From: Bacillaceae bacterium UBA7792 | Lineage (GTDB): Bacteria; Bacillota; Bacilli; Bacillales; Cytobacillaceae | Length of the DNA: 19,218 nucleotides | Direction: 5' to 3' | Assembly: GCA_002480735.1 (NCBI GenBank) | Contig: DLCS01000265.1 | Coordinates: 1 to 19,218 of the forward strand | Shown here: piece by piece, positions 1 through 8,000 of the stretch | Numbering within the stretch: position 1 is the stretch's first letter | Layout: every line of letters begins with the position of its first letter | Program-made: the position numbers and the translations under genes | The notes under the pieces: generated by a model | The model's input: the letters and a program-made list of their open reading frames with translations, nothing else | What the model was told of the DNA's origin: nothing | The model's database searches: none

Positions 1-88
1 CATGGCTAAAGTTATGAAACTATCAGACCCTGCAAATGGAGGCAAAAATCCTGGAGATGACAGTTTTAAGGTTATTGATATTTATTAA
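1..88 (+). CDS. C-terminal end of an upstream gene (partial)
   Basis: An open frame enters from the left edge and ends at a TAA at 86-88. The visible tail is about 28 residues, hydrophilic, with a Pro-Ala-Asn-Gly-Gly-Lys-Asn-Pro-Gly stretch and the ending VIDIY. There is an ATG at 2-4, but nothing upstream is visible, so it is more simply an internal Met of a longer protein. A 17-bp hairpin follows four bases after the stop, as expected for a gene end. I do not recognise the family from this fragment. The lysine/glycine-rich tail would suit an exported or surface protein like its neighbours, but that is inference from context. Confidence 0.45.
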   Translation, partial: MAKVMKLSDPANGGKNPGDDSFKVIDIY

Positions 89-92
89 TGAT

Positions 93-133
93 AATGCCTT
101 GCCTGAAGCTATATAAGCTTTAGGCGAGGCATT
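93..133 (+). terminator. Hairpin after the upstream partial gene
   Basis: Arms 93-109 and 117-133 pair over 17 positions (two G-U pairs) around a 7-base loop. It lies just after the stop at 88. No T-run follows on the plus strand (AAAAAGA instead), so it is either a weak or factor-assisted terminator or a 3' end protecting hairpin. Confidence 0.5.
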
Positions 134-191
134 AAAAAGATACACACCCTCAGAAGAACCACAAGAAATATTCTAGTTTTCCTTCGCATAG

Positions 192-225
192 AAAAAAGGC
201 CTTCCCCCATAAGAGAAAAGACCTT
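192..225 (-). terminator. Intrinsic terminator of the SLH protein gene
   Basis: Read on the minus strand, AAGGTCTTTTCTC and GGGGGAAGGCCTT pair over 13 positions (several G-U) around the loop TTAT, followed by a T-run. It sits 16 bases past the stop codon of the minus-strand gene 241-1329. Confidence 0.8.
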
Positions 226-240
226 GTTAGCATTCACTAT

Positions 241-1329
241 TTATTCAGCGGCAGTATTAGTATCTGTATTAGTACTTGCATCAGCAGCGGGCTGAAGTAA
301 TGCTATCATTTCCTTGACAGTTGTAAAACCATTTTCAGGCTTGGCTTTAAGTACAGTATCAGTCATTTCATCGGTTACTTCAATATTAAATAAAGTGCCG
401 ATAGCTTGAAGAGAAGTTTTCATTTCAGTAGCGTTAGCAGCCTTATTTACAGCACCAACTAATTCATTATAAGACTTAATAGCAGTGTCAACAGCTGTTG
501 TGATTTCGTCTACTGTTTTGAAGGTAGTATCGCCTTTTTTCAATAGGAATAGCTTTGCTACCTCTGTTTGCTGTGCTTCAGTTAGTTTATCAAAAGCTTC
601 GTATTTAAGCTCGGCAAATTTTTCTGCTAGATTTCCTTCGCCTTTAATAATGTTTACATCATAGATAAATTGTGCTGTTTTTTCAGCAGCTACTTTATCG
701 GCAGCTTCTTTATTTACTGCTCTATAGATGAATTGGGCGCCTTCAGCACGATTTAAAGATTTTTTTGGTGAAAAGGTTTTTTCAGAAGTACCATTTGTCA
801 GGCCAGAAGCCACTAGCGCTTGAACTTCATCGTAGAACCAGTCGCTTGCTTGGACATCTGTGAAATTGATTTTGGCATCCTTGGCATCTAAATTATAGGC
901 ACTTACAAGGAGACTGGCCATTTCAGCGCGATCAATTTTTTTGTTTGGATCAAATTTTCCAGTTCCGTCACCTTTTACAATACCAGCTTCTTTGGCAGCT
1001 GCTACATATTTGTAGAACCATTGTCCCTCTTTCACGTCAGAGAAACCAGGTGCTTTCACATCCTCAATTTTAAGCCCTTTTGCTACAGCAATCATCTTAA
1101 CCGCTTCTGCCTTTGTCATATTATCAGCAGGCTTAAAGAAGTTGCCATCTATCCCATTAATAATAGATTTTGAAGAGAGAGCATTAATCGCTTCTGTATA
1201 CCATTTTCCGTCTTCTACATCCTTGAAACCAGCTGCACTTGTAATAGCCGGTACTACCGCACCACCGACAATTGCTGCTGATAAAGTTAGTGCTAGAAAT
1301 TTCTTCGAAAATTTTGACTGGTAAGTCAT
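241..1329 (-). CDS. Exported protein with three N-terminal SLH domains (small S-layer-type protein)
   Basis: The 362-residue product starts with a basic, hydrophobic signal peptide (about residues 1-33, ending near ITSAA). Three SLH domains follow at about 34-80, 95-142 and 155-203, each with the aromatic xDV...W start and the (T/D/N)(K/R)AE core. SLH domains typically hold proteins on the cell-wall polysaccharide, so it should sit on the cell surface. The remaining 150 or so residues look like two alpha-helical repeats of about 60 residues, similar in style to repeats in Bacillus S-layer-type proteins, then a Thr/Asn-rich tail. No catalytic motif is visible. The ATG is preceded on its strand by an AGGGGG block 11 bases upstream. 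The gene runs opposite to its right neighbour and has its own terminator. It could be a minor S-layer protein or a wall-bound spacer; the role is unknown. Confidence 0.85.
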   Translation of the reverse strand: MTYQSKFSKKFLALTLSAAIVGGAVVPAITSAAGFKDVEDGKWYTEAINALSSKSIINGIDGNFFKPADNMTKAEAVKMIAVAKGLKIEDVKAPGFSDVKEGQWFYKYVAAAKEAGIVKGDGTGKFDPNKKIDRAEMASLLVSAYNLDAKDAKINFTDVQASDWFYDEVQALVASGLTNGTSEKTFSPKKSLNRAEGAQFIYRAVNKEAADKVAAEKTAQFIYDVNIIKGEGNLAEKFAELKYEAFDKLTEAQQTEVAKLFLLKKGDTTFKTVDEITTAVDTAIKSYNELVGAVNKAANATEMKTSLQAIGTLFNIEVTDEMTDTVLKAKPENGFTTVKEMIALLQPAADASTNTDTNTAAE

Positions 1330-1623
1330 TATATTCGTAACCCCCTAAAGTTTTTGTTTGTTTTTTAATCACAAGGAATAGTGTAATGGAAAATAACTGG
1401 CTTTTATATGTAACTTTTATGGCATAATAACCAGATAATGACTTCTAAGGGAACTAAGCGTATAAACATAATGGATAGGAAGTCTAAGACTGAGTAAGGG
1501 TACGAGTTTAATAGAAAAGTCCCTTTAATTCCTAATTTAACAAAACCAACCCATTCCTCGATGCTCGAATCTCTATCTAATTCGTGTTACTATAAATCTA
1601 GTAATCAATGAGAAGGGGAGGAT
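1330..1623. other. Divergent intergenic region
   Basis: This 294-base AT-rich stretch separates two divergent SLH genes and must hold both promoters. On the plus side TATAAA at 1591-1596 is a plausible -10 for the transglycosylase gene, but no good -35 lies at the right distance. On the minus side I see no convincing -35/-10 pair. No RNA gene or open frame of note is seen. Confidence 0.4.
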
Positions 1624-1626
1624 ATG

Positions 1627-3090
1627 ATGAAAAATTTACTGAAAGTATTGGCTGTTTTTTTGATAACTGCTGGAGCTTCTACGTTTGTAAAGGCTGCAGA
1701 TACAGAAGCATCAACCCAAGATATTCGGCAGGCTTGTAAGTACAACTCAACTGCAAAAGTGAACCCAGACTTCAAAACTCTGAACTGCTTACTCACCGAG
1801 ACAGCATTGGCGTACGATGTCCCACCTGAAATCGTTAAGGCGGTTGCTGAAGGGGAGAGCAAGGACTGGCGCCAGTTTGACACTAACGGGAATGCGATTG
1901 TGACAGGGGATAACGGAATCGGAATCATGCAAATTACGAACCAATCCCAATATAATGAACAGCAGTTGAAGGATGATATCGTCTACAATATTCAGGCCGG
2001 AGTTGAAACCCTTGATAAAATGTTCAAGCGTACAGACCTGCCAACCATTAATAATAAGGAGCGGGATGTACTAGAGAACTGGTACTTTGCAATTATGGCC
2101 TATAATGGTACGAAGCCAGTCAATAGTCCAATTGTACAAGCGACTGGTCAGCCAAATTCGAATGCTTATCAGGAAAAAATCAAACGTTTGATTAATGAGT
2201 TTGAGCTTATCAAACTAGCAGATTTACCTTTTAAGAAAGAAGATTTCAGCTATGACAGCAACAGCACAAACAACATCGAATTTGTTACGAAAAACTATTC
2301 TTTCAATCTTCCTTTTACCAAATCGAAGTACGCCTTCAAGGTGGGTCAAAAGGTAACGGCTACGACGGCTGTAAACATAAGAACGAGCCCATCAACAGAC
2401 AGTGCTGCAAAAGGGAAAACCAGTACAGGGGAAGTTCTGACCATTACAGGACCTTTCCAATATGAAAATAAGAAGAATCATTTCGTCTGGTACCCAGTTA
2501 AGCGCAGCGATGGAACAACGGGCTATGTGGCTTCAAGTTACTTGAAGTATCGATTCACAGATATCCCTGCCAAGCATTATGCAGAGGATGAGATTGATTA
2601 TTTAGTAGATCGAGGGATTCTCAAAGGGGTTGGCAATGACAAGTTTGGTGTTGGTCAAGGTCTAACTCGTTGGCAGGCGGTTGTACTTCTCACTCGTGCC
2701 AACCATGTCTCCTTAGATAACCGACCAGACCCAGGCTTTAAGGATGTTCCCCAAAACCATCCTTATTACAAGGAAATCGCCGCTGCCGTTGATGTGAATT
2801 TGTTTAACGGGGTATCTGACACAGAATTCAAGCCTGACAAAACCCTTACCAGAGCTGAGATGGCTGTTGTTTTACAACGACTCTATCAGTTTCCAGCAAC
2901 AACCATGAAAATCCCATTCACTGATGTGAAAGAGAACTGGTATAAGGATGAAGTCGCTCGGCTTTATGCCTCAGGGATTACAGACGGTGTGACAAAGTCA
3001 ACGTTTGGTCCAGGAAATACCGTTACAAGAGAGCAATTTGCCGTCTTTTTAGTTCGTTCGATGGATAAAAGCTATCGATTGACTAGATAA
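1627..3090 (+). CDS. SLH-anchored lytic transglycosylase (SLT) with SH3b domain
   Basis: This exported enzyme most likely cuts peptidoglycan glycan strands. After a signal peptide (cleaved near VKAA, residue 23) comes an SLT/lysozyme-like domain at about 50-170. The likely catalytic Glu is in AEGES (E77), followed by the GIGIMQI motif near 97-103 and AYNG near 158-161, the three classic family-1 transglycosylase signatures. A bacterial SH3 domain follows at about 240-308 (NIRTSPS...GYVASSYLK), which usually binds wall peptides. Three SLH domains end the protein (about 310-360, 372-422, 432-482). Two ATGs stand in tandem at 1624 and 1627. The GGAGG at 1617-1621 is 2 bases from the first and 5 from the second, so I prefer 1627 (487 residues). 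A strong terminator follows, so it is probably transcribed alone. The exact cleavage type (transglycosylase or muramidase) is inferred from motifs only. Confidence 0.85.
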   Translation: MKNLLKVLAVFLITAGASTFVKAADTEASTQDIRQACKYNSTAKVNPDFKTLNCLLTETALAYDVPPEIVKAVAEGESKDWRQFDTNGNAIVTGDNGIGIMQITNQSQYNEQQLKDDIVYNIQAGVETLDKMFKRTDLPTINNKERDVLENWYFAIMAYNGTKPVNSPIVQATGQPNSNAYQEKIKRLINEFELIKLADLPFKKEDFSYDSNSTNNIEFVTKNYSFNLPFTKSKYAFKVGQKVTATTAVNIRTSPSTDSAAKGKTSTGEVLTITGPFQYENKKNHFVWYPVKRSDGTTGYVASSYLKYRFTDIPAKHYAEDEIDYLVDRGILKGVGNDKFGVGQGLTRWQAVVLLTRANHVSLDNRPDPGFKDVPQNHPYYKEIAAAVDVNLFNGVSDTEFKPDKTLTRAEMAVVLQRLYQFPATTMKIPFTDVKENWYKDEVARLYASGITDGVTKSTFGPGNTVTREQFAVFLVRSMDKSYRLTR

Positions 3091-3103
3091 AAACAAAAGT
3101 GTC

Positions 3104-3139
3104 GCCCAAAACCTATGAAATCAGGTTTTGGGCTCTTTC
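3104..3139 (+). terminator. Intrinsic terminator after the transglycosylase gene
   Basis: GCCCAAAACCT (3104-3114) and AGGTTTTGGGC (3123-3133) form a perfect 11-bp stem with an 8-base loop, followed by TCTTTC. It lies 13 bases after the stop codon. Confidence 0.8.
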
Positions 3140-3153
3140 AATTGGAGGGAGAG

Positions 3154-3181
3154 TTGAGCTTATTTGCGAAACGCTTAAAAT
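3154..3181 (+). promoter_or_regulatory. Candidate promoter of the PrcB-like gene
   Basis: TTGAGC (3154-3159) and TAAAAT (3176-3181) are separated by 16 bases and resemble sigma-A boxes (4/6 and 5/6). The spacer is filled by TTATTTGCGAAACGC, which recurs in the tandem repeat at 11135-11149. It would give a leader of about 120 bases before the TTG start. Confidence 0.35.
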
Positions 3182-3260
3182 CCCCCGGTTTCTCCCAAAA
3201 ACTACCCCTCACTCGACCAACCCAGATTACTTACAAAATTTTGGATAAATCTGTAACCCA

Positions 3261-3300
3261 TTCCCTCTCTCCCTCGTCTAAAAGAGAGAAAAGGAGGGAA
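3261..3300 (+). promoter_or_regulatory. Possible SD-masking helix before the TTG start
   Basis: TTCCCTCT (3261-3268) can pair with GGAGGGAA (3293-3300) over eight positions (one G-U), with a 24-base loop. The right arm is the Shine-Dalgarno of the gene that starts at 3307. Pairing would lower translation unless it is opened. The pairing is seen in the sequence; a regulatory role is inference. Confidence 0.35.
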
Positions 3301-3306
3301 GCGAAG

Positions 3307-4665
3307 TTGAAAAAGTTACTAGTTGCTTGTTTGGCCGTTTTTCTCATCCTAACAATGACCCCATCTGCAATGGCCGCTCAACATAGCAAAGAGCCAGCAA
3401 TATCCACACAGTTTGAACTAGTAAGCGAGGAAACGTTAACAGAGCTCGAGAAGGTTTTTGTAGAGGTTGCAAAAAAAACCGAAGGGGTACACCAATACGG
3501 CTCCCTGTATGTGGTTGCTTTGGGTGCTCAGCCGAATCCAGGCTACGGGCTGAAGCTGGAAAAGGAAATACAAACCTTAGAACAACTGAAAATTTTTATT
3601 AAAAGAACAACTCCAGAAAAAAATGTTGTTTATCCGCAAGTGGTCACGTATCCGTGTCTCGTCGGGAGACTGTATTTGCCGACCTATACAACCCTATCTG
3701 TCATGGACACAGCAAGCAATAAACCATTATTCGATAAACAAAAGCAGCTGCTGGATTTCAGAGATAAACAGTTCACCACAGACAGCCGTAAGGAATGGAC
3801 TATTTCCTTAAAAGAAAAAGAATCCTCAAAGAATGATCAAGTGTACATCCAAAAGCTTGGCGAAACAAAAAAGACTCACCCTATTAAGCTAAAAATCAAA
3901 AAGAAAGCGATACACGTGAAGCCATTAGAAAAATATCTCCAAGACGCAACATATCTACTCCATATTAAACATAAAATCACTGGAAAACATACGATCATAC
4001 CATTTGAAGTGAAGAGTCAATTAAAGACGGTTGAACTCGATTATAATTTCAACAAAAGTCTGCATGGCTGGGTAGGGGATTTCTCCGACTTGCCAATAAA
4101 TTATAGCCAAAAGGATTACAAACTAAGCTTTGGTCATGAGCTGATCCCGATAAAGGAAAGACTTAAAAAGGGTCTACTGCTAAGTGGAATGAATCGAAGT
4201 GATGATTTATTCATGTATGCGAAGAAGAGAATTGGAAAAGAAGAAGGCTTACTTCCGAATCAAACCTATCTACTGAAGATGGAGGTAGATTTCTACACCA
4301 ATGCCGATCCCGGATTAGTTGGGGTAGGCGGAGCGCCAGGAGAATCGGTATACATGAAGGCTGGAGTGAGCGCTGTAGAGCCGAAAGTAATACCCATAAA
4401 CAATGATTGGCGAATGAATGTAGACAAAGGGGAACAGGCAGCCTCAGGCAAAAATGCGGTTGTCATAGGACATATCGCCAAGGAAAAGGCTACTGGAGAA
4501 CAGTATGCTCTGAAGAAACTGCGTCTGTCCGAGCCACTTCTAGTAAAAACAAACAAATACGGTGAGCTCTGGGTCTTCTTTGGAACAGATTCGGGCTTTG
4601 AAGGGATGACTTCCCTCTATTATGACCAAGTAAAAATTAGTCTAGAGAAGCAAAACAAAAAATAA
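3307..4665 (+). CDS. Secreted protein with PrcB-like, SbsA Ig-like and unknown C-terminal domains
   Basis: I place the start at TTG 3307 (452 residues). AAGGAGGG lies 8 bases upstream, and the product then begins with a standard signal peptide (MKKLLVACLAVFLIL...SAMAA). The frame stays open back to 3115, but that earlier ATG lies inside the preceding terminator. Residues about 51-134 resemble the PrcB C-terminal domain (LYVVALGAQPNPGYGL, then VVTYPCLVGRLYLP), known from a partner of the Treponema protease dentilisin. Residues about 163-238 resemble an SbsA-type Ig-like domain (KEWTISL...IHVKPLEKYLQDATYLLHI). Residues about 242-448 look like a beta-rich domain with GLLLSGMNRSDDLF, VGGAPGESVYMKAG and FFGTDSGFEG, a pattern I associate with uncharacterised exported proteins. 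No SLH domain is present. The next gene is an S8 protease, so a protease partner or inhibitor role is an attractive but unproven inference. Confidence 0.7.
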   Translation: MKKLLVACLAVFLILTMTPSAMAAQHSKEPAISTQFELVSEETLTELEKVFVEVAKKTEGVHQYGSLYVVALGAQPNPGYGLKLEKEIQTLEQLKIFIKRTTPEKNVVYPQVVTYPCLVGRLYLPTYTTLSVMDTASNKPLFDKQKQLLDFRDKQFTTDSRKEWTISLKEKESSKNDQVYIQKLGETKKTHPIKLKIKKKAIHVKPLEKYLQDATYLLHIKHKITGKHTIIPFEVKSQLKTVELDYNFNKSLHGWVGDFSDLPINYSQKDYKLSFGHELIPIKERLKKGLLLSGMNRSDDLFMYAKKRIGKEEGLLPNQTYLLKMEVDFYTNADPGLVGVGGAPGESVYMKAGVSAVEPKVIPINNDWRMNVDKGEQAASGKNAVVIGHIAKEKATGEQYALKKLRLSEPLLVKTNKYGELWVFFGTDSGFEGMTSLYYDQVKISLEKQNKK

Positions 4666-5011
4666 AAATGGCCGGTATTAAGCATATTCCAGAACTACAA
4701 TCCGTGCGAAAACAGCCTAGATAATAAATAGTGCTTTTTTCTTAAATTTACTGAGGAAGATGGAAAAGGGGCAAGGCGATCACAACCTTGTCCCTAAATT
4801 CTATAAATAGACAATTCCTTTATATACATTGTCTACCAAATTATAGTAATCTATAGTAAAAGAAACACAGTGGATCCTAATCTCGTATTACAATTTCTTC
4901 TCCATTTACCATTGCAGCAATCGTGATTTCCACTGTGAACCGTACCATGAACGAAGAAACACGTTTAACAAAATTGGAACAGATTTTGCCAAATTAATAG
5001 GAGGGGTACAT
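4666..5011. other. 346-base gap with promoter and leader of the protease gene
   Basis: No convincing gene is present. The gap holds a 9-bp hairpin (4768-4776 with 4786-4794, loop of 9) without a T-run, a candidate promoter with an overlapping dyad (4808-4857), and a leader of about 148 bases. In the leader CACAGTGGA (4866-4874) can pair at long range with TCCACTGTG (4929-4937). A short open frame at 4881-4997, ending MNEETRLTKLEQILPN, has no good start signal; I see it as chance or a remnant. No clear intrinsic terminator follows the gene at 3307-4665, so read-through into the protease gene is possible. Confidence 0.5.
4808..4857 (+). promoter_or_regulatory. Promoter of the S8 protease gene with overlapping dyad
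   Basis: TTGTCT (4829-4834), a 17-base spacer and TATAGT (4852-4857) fit a sigma-A promoter. An 8-bp inverted repeat, TAGACAAT (4808-4815) and ATTGTCTA (4828-4835), has its right arm on the -35 box with 20 bases between arm starts, as expected for an operator on one face of the helix. Transcription would start near 4864. Confidence 0.5.
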
Positions 5012-8000
5012 GTGAAATCAATCAAACGAAAAGGCGTCACGCTTGGACTAGCAGCCACTTTGGCCTTAAGTCCATTCTTATCGAGCGCCTCGTTCGCAGC
5101 GGAAAAAGGGTTAAGCGAGCGTACATATCCACAACTGGAGAATTTACAGCTTAATCAATTTAAAGCAAGTGAACTTAAAAAGAATGGGCATAAGCAGTTC
5201 TCTAACAATCAGCTCATCATCAAATACCGGAGCCCGCTTTCTGCAAGTGAACACAAGAAGGCAGGTGGAAAGCTAGTCAAGCGTATTTCTAACCTTGGCT
5301 ATGACGTCATTGAAGTTCAAGGGAAAAAGACACTGAATGAAGTAGCTAATAACTATGCCAAGCTAGGCAATGTCACATCTATTTCTAGAAGTGCCTATGG
5401 ACAGACTTTAGCGGCCGATCCGAAAGCTTCAACAATGTATCATCTTAACACTTTGAATCTAGCTAAGGCTCAAACTCTAGCTGGAAAGAACAAAGTGAAG
5501 GTAGGCGTGATTGACACTGGTCTTGATGCCAACCACCCAGAGTTAAAGAATCGCTTAGTTGCGAACGTGAATGTTATGGACCCTCTGAAAAAGGGAAGTG
5601 CGGACACCCACGGTACCCATGTCGCTGGTATTATTGCTGGTGAGAAAAACAATGGTGTCGGTGGCTACGGGATTGCTCCGAATGCAGACATCGTTTCGAT
5701 TGATGTTTCTAACCGTTCCTTTTTTATTACAGATTACATAGTGGCGGAAGGGATTCTTGAGGCAATTAACCAGAAGGTGAAAGTCATCAATATGAGTCTC
5801 GGATTCTATTTCCCTTCTCCAATCCTTAAGGATGCCGTCAAAAAAGCAGTCGATAGTGGGATCATCGTGGTAGCTGCAGCTGGAAACGATGGTGCAAGTG
5901 TACTGAACTATCCTGCTTCCTTTGAAGGAGTGATCAGCGTTGGGGCAACCGATGAGAAGAATCAACTGGCTTTCTTTTCGACCTTTGGCCCATCTGTTGA
6001 TGTTGTAGCACCAGGACAGGATGTATATGCACCGGTTTTTGATGTGGATAAAGGTTCTTCCTTTGTCAAAATGAGTGGTACGTCCATGGCTTCTCCTGTT
6101 GTAGCTGGAGCGGCGGCTCTATTACTCTCTAAATATCCGAATCTAACACCTTACCAAGTGAATTATATGATGACAGAAACGGCGAAGGATATGGGTGATA
6201 AAGGTTATGATCTTAAGTATGGCTATGGCATGATTGACCCAGTAAAGCTTTTATCCTTTGATCCGAAGAAAATTCCTGCCGATCCATCCGTAAAGGAAAA
6301 GGATATTTTATCTAAAGCGAAGGCACTTGGTAGCTTTGAAAGCAAAGCAGTAGCTGGGAAAATTCAAAAACTCAACCAGACAGATTACTATAAGCTGGAT
6401 GTTCAGAAGGACGAATATGTCCAGATTTCCCTTGCAGGATTAGAAAAGTATGATATGAAGCTTGAACTGTTATTTTTCGAACAAGGAAAGAAAACAAAAA
6501 CAGTTGACATCAATGATGTAGGAGCTGGCTCTAACGAAGGTACCCTTTTCCAAGCACCTGCAGATGGTACTTTGGTTATGGCTGTGAAGGATAGCTTTGG
6601 AAAGTATGATAAGAATGGTCAATATACGTACAAGCTCTCTTTGCAAAAAGATTTAGAATTCGTAGACGATGAAAACACGATGGAACAGCCAGTACATGTC
6701 TCGTCTCTTCCATATCAATCGGAAAATCATTATTTCAAGGATGAACTCGTACCATTAGAGGAGGAAAACCTTGAGGAAAATGAGTCCACTGACGAAGCTA
6801 CTGAGAAGGAAGAGCCCGTTGTAGAAGAAAAAGAGCAGGAGGGCACGAAAGAAGAATCCGATAAAGAAGAATTCAAAGGAGTTCCAGGTGATTCTGATTT
6901 CTTCCGCTTTAAGCTTCCAGGGAACGAGCAGGATGGAATGCAAGTTGTCAAAATCAATTTATCAGGAGTAGCTGGTATTGATTCAACGATTGTCCTTCAT
7001 TATGTTCAAAGAGAGAACGGAGAGGAAATGTCTTATGAGATGGAACGTTCATCCTTTGGTGGTTATGGAAAAGGCGAAGAGTTGATCTTTAACGGTGTTC
7101 CTGGTCAAGAATATATCATTGAAGTGACAAACAAACCGTATATTGACGAGTATATGTTGATGTTTGGTGAAGTGAATATTGATTATGAGCGCAGCTACTC
7201 ATCGATGGAGCCTTATCAGCTATCGATTGAATCGAAAGTACTTCCGAATGATGAGGATGGACTCCCATTAGGTCTATTTGACAGACCAGAGGAATCCCTT
7301 GCAGAAGGCAATATTGAAAAATATCAAGCAGATAAAAAAGCACTGCAGGACGTTATTTTTACTGACGAATTCGTGACGTTCAATAACGATAATGAAGAAA
7401 TTATGGATGCGGCGATTGCAATCAATGAAAATGAGACCAAGAACGGCTATATTCAATCCTACGGCGACGAGGATTGGTATGCTTTTACCCCAAGCCACAG
7501 CTCTACCTTTGAGGTAAAAATTGATGACAGCTATCCAATTGGCATGTCTGTTCTACGATACAATAAAGAACTGAAGGATTTTGACTACCTATATTCCAAT
7601 GAACAGTATTCCATGGATGGGTTCTCTGCTGCTACTTCCTTTATCCTTGGGCTTCAAGAGGGAGAAACCTATTACTTCCGTGCCAATGACATCATGTATC
7701 GCCCTGGGTATGAAAAGTATGGCTTCACCATCAAGACAAAGGTGAAGGGTACAGCAGATGCCAATGAAAGCAATGATACCTATGAGAAGGCAACAAAGGT
7801 AACAACCTTACCAGTCTATGGCAACTTCTCAGGTATAAGTGATACGGATATGTACTATTTCAAACCTGGCAAGGCTTCTGTGTATTCTATCAAGCTTACT
7901 CCAGGAACATTGCCAAACATGTACAAAAATGTTCCGAGCATTCTGAAGTCCGAAATTGATCCGGCTATCGTGTTAATCGAGGATACGAATGGTAATGGAA

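Noticed and set aside
1142..1372. Short frames on both strands over the start of the SLH gene at 241-1329.
   Set aside because: They overlap a well-supported gene, lack ribosome-binding sites and show no recognisable protein pattern.
4881..4997. Small protein gene in the protease leader.
   Set aside because: Only about 38 codons are open, with no ATG near its beginning and no ribosome-binding site; kept only as a note.
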